Shown: positions 17,051 to 26,101, numbered from the stretch's first letter. The stretch: DNA of 64,000 nt from DATBSK01 sp964501785 (GCA_964501785.1 CAZCUD010000006.1:1-64000); one strand, 5' to 3'. The notes: generated from the sequence alone by a model not told the origin. A program made the numbers and translations.

Positions 17051-17797
17051 GTGGCACCGGTCGAGAGCATCGCCGTCATCGGCGCCGGCGTGATGGGCAG
17101 CGGGATCGCGCAGGTCGCCGCGACGTTCGGCTACCGAGCGACGTGCATCGACATCGACGACGGTGCGCTCGCCCGCGCCCGGGAGTCGGTGCGCACGGGC
17201 CGCTACGGCCTCGACCGTGCCGTCGAGCGCCAGAAGGTGTCGCCGGAGCAGGCGGCGGCCGCGCTGGAGCGCCTCTCCTTCACCGGCGACCTCGACGAGG
17301 TCGCAGACGCCGACCTCGTGATCGAGGCCGTGCCCGAGCGGTTCGACCTGAAGATCCGAGTGCTGCGCGACCTCGACCGTCGGATGGAGCCGGGCTCGAT
17401 CCTCGCGTCCAACACGTCGGGCTTCTCCATCGGTGCCCTCGGCGCGGCGACCGACCGTCCCGACCGCGTCATCGGCTGGCACTGGGCGTCCCCGGCGCCG
17501 GTGATGCGCTTCGCGGAGATCGTGCGGTCTCGTGAGACGAGCGACGAGACCGTCGACGCCGTGTGCGCGGTGGCCGAGCGGTGCGGCAAGAACCCGGTCG
17601 TCGTTCGGGACGCGGCGACGGCTTGGGGGTTCGTCGCCAACCGCATCTACGGCGCCGCGCTCGTGGAGGCCCAGCGGGTCGTCGACGAGGGCATCGCCGA
17701 CATGCAGAGCGTCGATACCTTGATGATGGACTGCTTCGGCTGGCCGACCGGACCGTTCACGATGATCCGAGGTGCGTCCGAGGGCTGGACGTCGTAG
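17051..17797 (+). CDS. 3-hydroxyacyl-CoA dehydrogenase, NAD-binding type, short
   Basis: A 248-aa enzyme. The Rossmann motif IGAGVMGSG is at 10-18, then ADLVIEAVPERFDLK and ILASNTSGFSIGAL, which identify the HBDH/3HCDH NAD domain. It should oxidise 3-hydroxyacyl-CoA to 3-ketoacyl-CoA with NAD+. Typical members are about 285 aa; here the C-terminal dimerisation domain is short and ends at PFTMIRGASEGWTS. The start is GTG 17051 behind GGGGGG. The lipase follows 18 bp downstream. Confidence 0.85.
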   Translation: MAPVESIAVIGAGVMGSGIAQVAATFGYRATCIDIDDGALARARESVRTGRYGLDRAVERQKVSPEQAAAALERLSFTGDLDEVADADLVIEAVPERFDLKIRVLRDLDRRMEPGSILASNTSGFSIGALGAATDRPDRVIGWHWASPAPVMRFAEIVRSRETSDETVDAVCAVAERCGKNPVVVRDAATAWGFVANRIYGAALVEAQRVVDEGIADMQSVDTLMMDCFGWPTGPFTMIRGASEGWTS

Positions 17798-17815
17798 CTC
17801 GCGAGGGGGATCGAG

Positions 17816-19186
17816 ATGGTCTCGACACGCAGTGGTGCCGGCCGGAGACGGGCCGCCGCGCTCGTCGCGGTGACGATCGCACTCGTCGCCGTCGTCGCGA
17901 CGGCGCTGCCCGCCGCGGCCGGTGGCGGGACCGGGTCGGGTGCCGGCGAGAGCGGGCCGCGCCCGATCGTCTTCGTGCACGGGTTCTCGGGGTCGGGCGC
18001 GCAGTTCGAGACCCAGGCGCGGCGCTTCGCGACGAACGGCTACGACGACCGCAGCATCGTGGCGTTCGACTACGACTCGACCTTCGGTGTCGAGACGACC
18101 GATGACGTGTTCGCGCGCCTCGACGGCATCATCGAGGGTCTGCTCGAGCGATCCGGCGGTGACCAGATCGACCTGCTCGGGCACTCGCTCGGGACCCGGC
18201 TCATGCAGGAGTACCTGCGGAGCTCGCCCGAGCGCGCGGCGCGAGTCGCTCACTACGTGAACCTCGACGGCTTTCCGAGCGGTGACCCGCCTGGTGGTGT
18301 GCCGACCATGGCGGTGTGGGGTCGGGGCGATCCGGCGCGCGAGATCGTCGGTGCCGAGAACGTGCGGTTCGACGACCAGACGCACACCCAGGTCGTGACC
18401 TCACCCGAGACGTTCGAGGAGATGTACACGTTCTTCACCGGTGAGGCGCCACGCACCACCGCGATCCGGCCCGAGGCCGACGGCGGTGCGGCGCTCTCGG
18501 GGCGGGCCGTGCTGTTCCCCCAGAACGTCGGGGTCGACGGCGCCACGCTCGAGATCTACGAGGTCGACGCGCGAGGCGAGCGCCAGTCGGCCGAACCGGT
18601 GGAGACCTTCCCGCTGCGCGGCAGCGGCCAGTGGGGTCCGTTCGAGGGGAAGGGCGATCAGCGCTACGAGTTCGCCATCGTGCGCGACGGCGCCGCCGTG
18701 CACCACCTCTACACCGAGCCGTTCCTGCGCGACGACCGCTGGATCCGGCTGCTCACCTCCGAGCCGAACGCGGGCATCGGCGCGCTCGTCGTCACCGGTC
18801 CGGAGCAGTCGGGGCTCGTGGTGCAGCGCTACAAGGAGTGGTGGGGCGACCAGGGCGACGGGAGCGACGTCCTCGAGGTCAACGGGGAGAACGTCCTCAA
18901 CGCCGCCAACGCCCCGATCGACAAGCGCGCGATCGGCCTCTTCCTCTTCGACGAGGAGAACGACGGGGCGACCGACCTGAGCGCGCCGATCCCCGCGCTC
19001 GCCGGGCTGCCGTTCATCACCGCCGCCGACGTGTTCATCCCCGCCGATCCCGACGGCACGACCCGGGTGCGCGCCACTCCCCGGGGCGGCGACGGCAAGG
19101 TCGTGCGGATGGACGTCCCTGCATGGCGCTCGACCGACGACCGCATCTCGATCCTCTTCAGCGACCACCTCCAGAACGCGCGGTGA
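17816..19186 (+). CDS. Secreted lipase/esterase, alpha/beta hydrolase
   Basis: A 456-aa exported protein. The signal peptide (basic GRRRAAALVAVTIALVAVVATA, cleavage near AAA-GG at about 36) leads into an alpha/beta hydrolase core: IVFVHGFSGSG oxyanion region, nucleophile S124 in GHSLG, probable D172 (GRGD) and H190 (QTHTQ). The C-terminal ~230 residues form beta-rich domains seen in Archaeoglobus-type lipases and likely bind lipid or carbohydrate. Start ATG 17816 has GAGGGGGA. It may release fatty acids that feed the CoA-linked enzymes of the window. Confidence 0.87.
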   Translation: MVSTRSGAGRRRAAALVAVTIALVAVVATALPAAAGGGTGSGAGESGPRPIVFVHGFSGSGAQFETQARRFATNGYDDRSIVAFDYDSTFGVETTDDVFARLDGIIEGLLERSGGDQIDLLGHSLGTRLMQEYLRSSPERAARVAHYVNLDGFPSGDPPGGVPTMAVWGRGDPAREIVGAENVRFDDQTHTQVVTSPETFEEMYTFFTGEAPRTTAIRPEADGGAALSGRAVLFPQNVGVDGATLEIYEVDARGERQSAEPVETFPLRGSGQWGPFEGKGDQRYEFAIVRDGAAVHHLYTEPFLRDDRWIRLLTSEPNAGIGALVVTGPEQSGLVVQRYKEWWGDQGDGSDVLEVNGENVLNAANAPIDKRAIGLFLFDEENDGATDLSAPIPALAGLPFITAADVFIPADPDGTTRVRATPRGGDGKVVRMDVPAWRSTDDRISILFSDHLQNAR

Positions 19187-19197
19187 CGGTTCACCCT

Positions 19198-19243
19198 TGA
19201 TGCGTCTCTCGACCCCCCTATAGGGGGCCCGAGAGACGTATCA
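19198..19243. repeat. TGATGCGT-type hairpin, copy 1
   Basis: Arms TGATGCGTCTCTCG and CGAGAGACGTATCA (one mismatch) enclose a CCCCCTATAGGGGG core. The hairpin lies 12 bp after the lipase stop, and its right arm touches the ribosome binding site AGGGAG of the molybdopterin oxidoreductase. It could terminate the lipase transcript or mask translation of the next gene. It is closely related to the hairpin at 26056-26101. Confidence 0.75.
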
Positions 19244-19258
19244 GGGAGAATGGCGACC

Positions 19259-21517
19259 ATGGCCTGGCCGGGATCGGCGCGGATCAAGGGGCCGAGGCGG
19301 ACGCGGCGTGACCTGTGGGTCGGCTTCAAGCCGTACGGCATCGGTGAGACGCGTCCGAACGGCTATCGGGCGATCCTCGACGCGGTGCGCGACAACTGGC
19401 GGCGCCTGCCGTACGCGCTGCGCATCATGCGCAAGGGCGTGTGCGACGGGTGCGCGCTCGGGGTCGCCGGGTTCCACGACTGGACCCTCTCGGGCGTCCA
19501 CCTGTGCTCGACGCGCCTGTCGCTGCTCAAGCTCAACACGATGCGGGCCCTCGACCCCGAGGTCCTGGCAGACGTCGGACCGCTGCGTGAGCGGTCCGGC
19601 ACCGAGCTGCGGGCACTCGGTCGGCTCGGGCACCCGATGGTGCGCCGCCGCGGCGATGCCGGATTCCGGCAGATCTTGTGGGACGAGGCGCTCGACCTGC
19701 TCGCGGAGCGGATCCGGGCCGCGGGGCCCGAACGGATCGCCCTCTACCTCACGGCCCGCGGCCTGACCAACGAGACCTACTACGTCGCCCAGAAGCTGAT
19801 GCGGTTCTTCGGCACCAACAACGTCGACAACGCGGCTCGGGTGTGCCATGCGCCTTCGACCGTCGCGCTCAAGCGCACGATCGGCGTCGCGGCCACCACC
19901 TGCTCGTACACCGACGTCATCGAGAGCGACCTGATCGTGCTGTTCGGCGCCAACGTCGCCAACGCGCAGCCCGTCTTCATGAAGTACCTGTACCTCGCCC
20001 GCAAGCGCGGCGCGCAGGTCGTCGTGGTCAACCCGCTGCGCGAGCCCGGGCTCGACCGCTATTGGGTGCCGAGCAACGTCGAGAGCGCGATGTTCGGCAC
20101 GAAGATGGCGGACGAGTTCGTGCCGGTCCACACCGGAGGCGACATCGCGTTCCTCAACGGCGTGCTCAAGATCCTGATCGCCGACGACGCGGTCGACCAC
20201 GAGTTCATCCGGGCGCACACCAACGGGTGGGACGACCTGGTCGCCGAGCTGGAGCGCGAGTCGTTCGACGACCTCGTCGCGAAGTCGGGCATCTCCCAAG
20301 AGCAGATGAAGTCGTTCGCCCGCCGCTACGCCGCGGCGAACAGCGCGGTGCTGGTGTGGTCGATGGGCATCACCCAGCACGAGCACGGGGCCGACAACGT
20401 CGCGGCGATCGTCAACCTGGGCCTCGCCCGCGGCAACGTCGGACGCCCCGGCGCCGGGCTCATGCCCATCCGGGGGCACTCCGGGGTGCAGGGCGGCGCC
20501 GAGATGGGTGCGTACGCGACTGCACTGCCGGGCGGCGTCGCCGTCGACGCCGACAACGCCGCGGCGCTCGCCGAGCAGTACGGCTTCCCGATCTCGGGGG
20601 AGCCAGGGCTGTCTGCACCGGAGATGCTCGACGCCGTCGAACGGGGCGAGCTCGACGTGCTGTGGTCGAGCGGCGGCAACTTCCTCGAGGTGCTGCCCGA
20701 CCCCGACCACGTCGAGGAGGTCCTCGCGCGCGTGCCGCTACGCGTGCACCAGGACATCGTCGTGTCCAGCCAGATGCTCGTCGACGGCGACGAGGTGCTG
20801 CTGCTCCCGGCGGCGACGCGCTACGAGCAGCGGGGTGGCGGCACCGAGACCACGACCGAGCGGCGCATCGCGTTCAGCCCCGAGGTGCGTGGCCCCCGGG
20901 CCGGTGAAGCCCGCAGCGAGTGGGAGATCTTCGTCGACGTCGCGCGTCGGGTCGACCCCGAGCGTGCGCAGCTCATGGCGTTCGAGTCCGGCGACGACAT
21001 CCGCGAGGAGATCGCCCGCGTCGTCCCGAGCTACGCGGGCGTCGAGACCCTGGCCGACACCGGCGACTCGGTGCAGTGGGGCGGGACGCGGCTCTGCGAG
21101 GACGGGGTGTTCCCCACGGCGGACGGCAAGGGGGTGTTCAGCGCGGTCGCACCGCCGACGACGGAGCCGGGTCGCCTGCGGCTGTCGACCCGTCGGGGCA
21201 AGCAGTTCAACACGATCGTGTTCGCCGACCGCGATCCGCTCACCGGCGCCGTGCGCGACTCAGTGTTCGTGTCGACGTTCGACGCGGAGCAGGCCGGCGT
21301 CGCTCATGGTGACCCCGTGCTCGTTCGCTCGACGCACGGCGAGATGCGCGGCCACGCGTTCGTCACCGAGATCGCGCGCGGGAACGTGCAGGTGATGTTC
21401 CCCGAGGGCAACGTCCTCCTGCCGACCGGCCCCCGAGAGCCCGCCTCCCAGCTCCCCGACTACACCACCACCGTCGAGCTGACCCCCGACCGTTCTGGCG
21501 TCAGCAGACCCGGCTGA
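19259..21517 (+). CDS. Molybdopterin-dependent oxidoreductase, YdeP/FdhF-like alpha subunit
   Basis: A 752-aa member of the molybdopterin oxidoreductase superfamily, closest to the YdeP-type alpha subunit group. KGVCDGCALGVAG near residue 62 gives a short CxxC motif rather than the full N-terminal 4Fe-4S set. ARVCHAPSTVAL, NVGRPGAGLMPIRGHSGVQGG and a C-terminal dinucleotide-binding domain follow. A formate- or acid-stress-related redox function is likely. GGGAG at 19244-19248 favours the ATG at 19259 over that at 19250. No fdhD or Mo-cofactor genes are nearby. The last codons lie in a perfect hairpin. Confidence 0.85.
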   Translation: MAWPGSARIKGPRRTRRDLWVGFKPYGIGETRPNGYRAILDAVRDNWRRLPYALRIMRKGVCDGCALGVAGFHDWTLSGVHLCSTRLSLLKLNTMRALDPEVLADVGPLRERSGTELRALGRLGHPMVRRRGDAGFRQILWDEALDLLAERIRAAGPERIALYLTARGLTNETYYVAQKLMRFFGTNNVDNAARVCHAPSTVALKRTIGVAATTCSYTDVIESDLIVLFGANVANAQPVFMKYLYLARKRGAQVVVVNPLREPGLDRYWVPSNVESAMFGTKMADEFVPVHTGGDIAFLNGVLKILIADDAVDHEFIRAHTNGWDDLVAELERESFDDLVAKSGISQEQMKSFARRYAAANSAVLVWSMGITQHEHGADNVAAIVNLGLARGNVGRPGAGLMPIRGHSGVQGGAEMGAYATALPGGVAVDADNAAALAEQYGFPISGEPGLSAPEMLDAVERGELDVLWSSGGNFLEVLPDPDHVEEVLARVPLRVHQDIVVSSQMLVDGDEVLLLPAATRYEQRGGGTETTTERRIAFSPEVRGPRAGEARSEWEIFVDVARRVDPERAQLMAFESGDDIREEIARVVPSYAGVETLADTGDSVQWGGTRLCEDGVFPTADGKGVFSAVAPPTTEPGRLRLSTRRGKQFNTIVFADRDPLTGAVRDSVFVSTFDAEQAGVAHGDPVLVRSTHGEMRGHAFVTEIARGNVQVMFPEGNVLLPTGPREPASQLPDYTTTVELTPDRSGVSRPG

Positions 21518-21540
21518 CGCGGGTCTGCTGACGCCAAAAG
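21490..21540. repeat. GGCGTCAG-type hairpin, copy 1
   Basis: A perfect 17-bp stem, TGGCGTCAGCAGACCCG (21496-21512) with its complement at 21520-21536, and a 7-nt loop that contains the TGA stop of the molybdopterin oxidoreductase. The left arm, from ACCGTTC to ACCCG, is identical to one at 47794. No T-run follows; it may terminate both this gene and the convergent pirin gene. Confidence 0.75.
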
Positions 21541-21551
21541 GCAAGCGGTGT

Positions 21552-22517
21552 TCAGGAGGCGGACAGGTCGAGGGCGGGGACGGTGCCCATGCGTCCGGCG
21601 TTGAAGTCGTCGATCGCCTCGATGATCTCCTCGCGGGTGTTCATCAGGAACGGGCCGTAGTGCGCGATCGGCTCGCGGATCGGGAGCCCGCCCAGGAGGA
21701 GCACCTCGAGGTCGGGTGAGTCCGCGGGCTGGGTCGGCGCGGCGCCGATGCGCATCGTGTCGCCCTCGCCGAACATCACGAGCTGGTGCGCGTCGACCGG
21801 ACGGCGCTCGTCGCCCGCGTACCCGCGACCGGTGAGCACGTAGGCCATCGCGTTGAACGCCGGGTTCCACGGCACCACGACCTCGGCGCCGGGGCTCAGG
21901 CTCGCGTGCGCGTAGGTGATCGGCGTGTGGGTGACGCCGGGCCCCGCGTGCCCGGCCAGGTCGCCGGCGATGAGGCGCACGAGCGCGCCGCCGTCGGGCG
22001 ACGTGAGCAGGGTGAGGTGCTCACCCGTGATCGCCTGGTAGCGAGGCGGCGTGCGCTTCAGCGCGGCCGGGAGGTTGACCCACAGCTGCACGCCGTGCGA
22101 GCGGCCCCCCGAGCGCTCGAAGGCCTTCGTCGGCACCTCGTCGTGGAGGATGCCGGCGCCGGCGGTCATCCACTGGGTGTCGCCCTCGCCGATGACGCCG
22201 CCGCCGCCGTTGGAGTCGTGGTGCTCGATGACGCCGTCGATCACGTAGGTCACCGTCTCGAAGCCGCGGTGCGGGTGCCACGGCGCCCCGACCGGCTCGT
22301 TGGGGGCGTACTCGACCGGTCCGAGCTGGTCGAGGAGGAAGAAGGGGTCGGCGAGGTGCGCATCGACGCCGCCGGGGAACGGGCGCCACACCTCGAAGCC
22401 GGCGCCCTCCACGGCGTGGTGCGCGGGCACCACCGTCGACACGGGGCGGGCCCGGGCGTCGGGAGCGGCCTCCACGCGGGGCAGGACGAGCGGGTTCTCG
22501 ACGGTGATGGCAGGCAT
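21552..22517 (-). CDS. Pirin family protein
   Basis: A 321-aa bicupin. The pirin signature is clear: PWHPHRGFETVTYVIDGVIEHHDSNG, GDTQWMTAGAGILHDE and GVQLWVNLPAALKRTPPRYQ. The His/Glu set of the N-terminal cupin would bind Fe. Bacterial pirins include quercetin dioxygenases and regulators of pyruvate dehydrogenase; the role here is open. Convergent with the molybdopterin gene across a hairpin, divergent from a membrane-protein gene. Confidence 0.9.
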   Translation of the reverse strand: MPAITVENPLVLPRVEAAPDARARPVSTVVPAHHAVEGAGFEVWRPFPGGVDAHLADPFFLLDQLGPVEYAPNEPVGAPWHPHRGFETVTYVIDGVIEHHDSNGGGGVIGEGDTQWMTAGAGILHDEVPTKAFERSGGRSHGVQLWVNLPAALKRTPPRYQAITGEHLTLLTSPDGGALVRLIAGDLAGHAGPGVTHTPITYAHASLSPGAEVVVPWNPAFNAMAYVLTGRGYAGDERRPVDAHQLVMFGEGDTMRIGAAPTQPADSPDLEVLLLGGLPIREPIAHYGPFLMNTREEIIEAIDDFNAGRMGTVPALDLSAS

Positions 22518-22560
22518 GCCTTGCGCAACCCGCGGCGGCAGGCGTGGTATTCCTCCTGCC

Positions 22561-23133
22561 GTGGCCGACCGCGTGCTCGAAGCCAGCTATCGGCTCGTCG
22601 ACCCCCGGCACCTGTTCAAGGCGCCCGACGACCCGTTCTCGCCCGACTACGGCACGGCGCCGGTCCTCGACGAGATCGTCAACGACCTCTACACGACCAC
22701 GTCGTACCGCTCTGTCCACCTGCGCCTCGAGCTGCCGACCGAGGACACGACGCCCGAGTCGGTCGACCGGATCCGACTCGCGATCGCCCGGTACTGCGAG
22801 CAGAGCGAGACCGAGGTCGATCGCACCCGGCGGGGTGAGCGCTCCCGGGCGACGTTCGCGTTCGTGATCGCCCTGATCGCGCTGGTGTGCTTCGTGATCG
22901 TCAACCGCAGCATCCGCGACCAGAGCGACTTCTGGGTCGAGGTGGTGATCGAGGGCCTCGCCGTCGCGTTCTGGGTCGCCGTGTGGTTCCCGCTCGATGC
23001 GCTGCTGTTCGGCCAGTGGCAGCACCGCCTCGACCAGCGCATCTATCGGACGCTGGCGGCGATGGACCTCGAGATCGTGGGCGTCGACGCGACTACGGGT
23101 CGCGCGGGCGGTTCGTCCAGCGGCGCTTCGTGA
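22561..23133 (+). CDS. Membrane protein of unknown function
   Basis: GTG start at 22561 gives 190 aa. The N-terminal ~95 residues are soluble and include a VDPRHLFKAPDDPF segment; two hydrophobic helices follow (ATFAFVIALIALVCFVIV and VVIEGLAVAFWVAVWFPLDALLF), then a basic C-terminus. No family recognised. It overlaps the 3' end of the convergent SDR gene by 41 bp, so the two C-termini are encoded by the same DNA on opposite strands. Confidence 0.65.
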   Translation: MADRVLEASYRLVDPRHLFKAPDDPFSPDYGTAPVLDEIVNDLYTTTSYRSVHLRLELPTEDTTPESVDRIRLAIARYCEQSETEVDRTRRGERSRATFAFVIALIALVCFVIVNRSIRDQSDFWVEVVIEGLAVAFWVAVWFPLDALLFGQWQHRLDQRIYRTLAAMDLEIVGVDATTGRAGGSSSGAS

Positions 23134-23914
23134 ACGTGCGGAACCATCCGCCCGCGGCGACGGTGCCGCCGTCGGTGGGGACCACGTGGCCGGTCACGAA
23201 GCGCGAGAGGTCGGAGGCGAGGAACAGCACCACGTCCGCGTTGTCGGCCGGAGTTCCGACGCGCCCGACCGGCACCCAGATGGGCCACCGGTCACGCAGC
23301 TCCTCGGGCACCATCGACTCGTAGTCGACCTGCGCGGTCTGGGTGACGTCGGGCGCGATCGCGTTGACCCGCACGCCCGTGCCGCCGACCTCGAGCGCGA
23401 GGCAGCGCGTGAAGTGCGTGACGGCCGCCTTGTACGCGGCGTACACCGGGTCTGGCGGGTAGCCCCGGATGCCCTCGACCGACGTCACGTTGACCACGCT
23501 CCCGGAGCCCCGCTCGACCATCGCCGGCAAGAACGCGCGCGTGCAGCGGAAGACGTGCTGCACGTTCACGTCGTGCAGCGCGGCCCAGTGCTCCTCGTCG
23601 CTCGCGAGGAAGGGGATCGCCCGCAGGTAGTGCCCCACGTTGTTGACGAGGACGTCGACGGGGCCCTCACCGAGGATCCGATCGGCGAGTGCCTGCACCT
23701 GCTCCGCGTCGCGCACGTCGGTGACGACCGACTCCGCCGCTCCGCCCCGATCCCGGATCGCCGCGACGCGCTCGTTCGCCAGCGCGGCGTCGACGTCGGC
23801 GATCACGACGCGCGCGCCCGCCGTCGCGAGTGCATCGGAGATCGCGCCACCGATGCCGCCGGCACCACCGGTGACGACCGCCACCGTGCCCGCGAGGTCG
23901 ATCGAGACGCTCAC
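23093..23914 (-). CDS. Short-chain dehydrogenase/reductase
   Basis: A 273-aa classical SDR. The cofactor motif TGGAGGIGG is near residues 15-23, NNVG is the structural motif, and the catalytic Ser-Tyr-Lys set is in VNVTSVEG ... YAAYKAAV. Asp in VVIADVD suggests NAD(H) preference. Oxidation of a hydroxyl on a sterol-like or hydroxyacyl substrate would fit the neighbours. It starts 4 nt after the luciferase-like oxidoreductase stop, so they form an operon. Confidence 0.88.
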   Translation of the reverse strand: MSVSIDLAGTVAVVTGGAGGIGGAISDALATAGARVVIADVDAALANERVAAIRDRGGAAESVVTDVRDAEQVQALADRILGEGPVDVLVNNVGHYLRAIPFLASDEEHWAALHDVNVQHVFRCTRAFLPAMVERGSGSVVNVTSVEGIRGYPPDPVYAAYKAAVTHFTRCLALEVGGTGVRVNAIAPDVTQTAQVDYESMVPEELRDRWPIWVPVGRVGTPADNADVVLFLASDLSRFVTGHVVPTDGGTVAAGGWFRTFTKRRWTNRPRDP

Positions 23915-23918
23915 CCGC

Positions 23919-24827
23919 TCACCATCCTGCGAGCCGCTGCTCGAGCTCGGCGAAGTAGGCGGGCAGGTCCGCTTCGCTCGCGGCGAAGGCCATGACGTGG
24001 ACGTTGACGTCGGTGACGCCGAGGTCGGCCAGACCGGCCGCGGCATCGAGCGTCGCCCCGAGCGACGGTGTGCCGTCGGCACCGAGCGAGATGGGTGCCG
24101 GAGCGCGGACGACGAGCGATGCCGGGTCGCGGCCTGCGTCGGTCAGCGCGCTCCGAAGGCGCGCGATCCCGGTCGCGACGTCGTCGTCGGTCGCGCCCAT
24201 GATCGGGATCCACCCGTCGCCGAGGCGGACGATCCGGTCGACGTTGCGGGCGGTGAGCGTCCCGGAGAAGAGGACGGCCGGGCCCTCGGTGCGCACGGGG
24301 GTCGGCACCGACCACACGTCGGTGAACGCCACCGTCGTCGACTCGAACGACGACGGTCCGCCGCTCCACAGCTCGCGGCACGCCGCGATGCAGTCGGTGA
24401 GGAGCTGTCCGCGCTGCGCGGGGTCGAGGCCCTGCGCGGTGAACTCCTCGGCCTGCCAGCCGGTGCCGACGCCGAGCTCGACCCGCCCGCCCGACAGGAC
24501 GTCGAGGGTCGCGACGGTCTTCGCGAGCAGGGCGGCCGGGCGGAGCGGCGCGATGAGGATGCCGGTGGCCAGCGTGATGCGCTCGGTCACCGCCGCGATC
24601 GCACTGAGCACGGTGAGCGGCTCGAGCCACGGGGTCTCGGCGGGGAAGGGGAAGGTGCCCCACGGGTAGTCGGGGTCCTGCGCCATGAGCACGTGGTCGG
24701 CGAGCACGACGCCGTCGGCCCCGGCGTCCTCGGCCCGGCGGGCGAGCTCCACCTGGGCGCGGGGATCGTCGCCGCCCACGCGCGTGCCCACGGGCATCGA
24801 CACCAGGATCCGCGGTCGGGTGGCCAT
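23919..24827 (-). CDS. LLM-class (F420-type) oxidoreductase
   Basis: A 302-aa luciferase-like protein: ARRAEDAGADGVVLADHVLM, LEPLTVLSAIAAVTERITLATGI, LDVLSGGRVELGVGTGWQAEEF and RLGDGWIPIMG are diagnostic. It is related to the protein at 7106 but clearly distinct. The ATG at 24827 lacks a ribosome binding site, and TACAGT lies 9 nt upstream, suggesting a nearly leaderless mRNA. It is the first gene of an operon with the SDR. Confidence 0.87.
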   Translation of the reverse strand: MATRPRILVSMPVGTRVGGDDPRAQVELARRAEDAGADGVVLADHVLMAQDPDYPWGTFPFPAETPWLEPLTVLSAIAAVTERITLATGILIAPLRPAALLAKTVATLDVLSGGRVELGVGTGWQAEEFTAQGLDPAQRGQLLTDCIAACRELWSGGPSSFESTTVAFTDVWSVPTPVRTEGPAVLFSGTLTARNVDRIVRLGDGWIPIMGATDDDVATGIARLRSALTDAGRDPASLVVRAPAPISLGADGTPSLGATLDAAAGLADLGVTDVNVHVMAFAASEADLPAYFAELEQRLAGW

Positions 24828-24836
24828 GGGGACGGG

Positions 24837-24842
24837 ACTGTA
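24837..24842 (-). promoter_or_regulatory. -10 element of near-leaderless promoter
   Basis: On the minus strand TACAGT (TANNNT form) is 9 nt before the ATG at 24827, placing the transcript start 2-3 nt before the coding region. Confidence 0.45.
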
Positions 24843-24930
24843 CGGGGCGGCCGCGACGGCGGCACGTCCGCGCCGGCAGCGCGCCGAGCGCGGCCGACCC
24901 GGAGCCGGGCGATCTGGCAGGCTCCGGCCC

Positions 24931-26058
24931 ATGACGCACGCCCCGGAGTCGACCGCAGCCTTCGACGAGCTCCTCGCGCTCCTCGGTGAGATCCGCGACC
25001 AGTACGTGCTCTCGAAGGCGCGCTTCGACGACGAGCTCGAGGTCGTCGAGGGGTTCCGCTACGTCACCGAGCTGCTGTCGGAGGCGTCCGAGCTGCTGGT
25101 CGAGGGCGACCCGGAACGGCCGCGCTTCTCGTCGATCGTGTCACCGGCGCGCAAGTTCCTCGGTGACAACCCCGACTCGCTGTACCAGCAGGCCGTGATC
25201 CGCGGCGATCGCTCGTACCGGATCCGGGGCCGCCGTGACGGCCAGGACTACATCTCCTTCACCATCCACGGACCCGATCCCGGAGGTGGCATCAACGGGC
25301 CCGTCCTCGCCGATCGCAACGACCGTGACTTCACGATCGGATCGGACGGTCGCTACGAGATCGTCCTGAACGCCGAGCCGCACGAAGGCAACTGGATCGA
25401 GCTGGCGCCCGACGCCCGGTTCGTCATCGTCCGCAACTACTTCCTGCGCGAGCACTCGGTGCAGAACGACCACGAGGTCGCGGTGCACCTGACGATCGAG
25501 CCCCTCGACGACGTCGGCCCGCCCCCACCGCTCGACGACGCCACGTTCGCGCAGCGCCTGCGCGACGCGAACGCGTTCCTCAGGGCGACGACGATCGGGA
25601 TGCGCGTGTTCGGCGACCCACCCGCGTTCCCCGTGCCGTTCGTGTCCGATGTCCCCAACACCGTCGGGACGCCGTGGTGCTTCCGCAACGCGGAGGTCGA
25701 CGCGGCGGGCGCGGTCGACATCTACTACTCGTCGGGCGGCTTCGAGCTCGGCCCCGACGACGCGCTGGTCATGGAGGGCACGCTGCCCGACGGGCTGTTC
25801 ACCAACGTGATGCTGTGGAACGTCCACATGCAGACGCTCGAGTACCGACACCGGCGCTGCTCGCTCAACGCCGCGCAGATGGTCACCGAGCCCGATGGCA
25901 CCTACCGGATCGTCGTCGCCGAGCGCGACCCGGGCCTTCCCAACTGGCTCGACACCGGCGGACACCGACGCGGGACGATCTTCTGGCGCTTCCTGCTCCC
26001 CGAGTCCCAGCCCGAGACCCCGCGCTGCACCGTCGTCCCGGTCGACTCCCTGCGTTGA
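24931..26058 (+). CDS. DUF1214-domain protein
   Basis: A 375-aa protein whose C-terminal half carries the DUF1214 pattern, ending in RDPGLPNWLDTGGHRRGTIFWRF. The N-terminal half has RGDRSYRIRGRRDGQDYISFTIHG. The family has no agreed function and often sits with catabolic genes. It is paralogous to the protein at 28699. Its TGA stop is the first codon of a hairpin arm shared with the convergent glycosidase gene. Confidence 0.8.
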   Translation: MTHAPESTAAFDELLALLGEIRDQYVLSKARFDDELEVVEGFRYVTELLSEASELLVEGDPERPRFSSIVSPARKFLGDNPDSLYQQAVIRGDRSYRIRGRRDGQDYISFTIHGPDPGGGINGPVLADRNDRDFTIGSDGRYEIVLNAEPHEGNWIELAPDARFVIVRNYFLREHSVQNDHEVAVHLTIEPLDDVGPPPPLDDATFAQRLRDANAFLRATTIGMRVFGDPPAFPVPFVSDVPNTVGTPWCFRNAEVDAAGAVDIYYSSGGFELGPDDALVMEGTLPDGLFTNVMLWNVHMQTLEYRHRRCSLNAAQMVTEPDGTYRIVVAERDPGLPNWLDTGGHRRGTIFWRFLLPESQPETPRCTVVPVDSLR

Positions 26059-26101
26059 TGCGTATCTGCGACCCCCCAGAGGGGGTCTCAGATGCGCATC
26101 A
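26056..26101. repeat. TGATGCGT-type hairpin, copy 2, carrying both stops
   Basis: Arms TGATGCGTATCTG and CAGATGCGCATCA pair with one G-U wobble; inside, ACCCCC CAGA GGGGGT forms a second stem. The left end supplies the TGA stop of the DUF1214 gene and the right end supplies the TGA stop of the convergent glycosidase gene. It is probably a bidirectional terminator, without a T-run. Confidence 0.8.
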
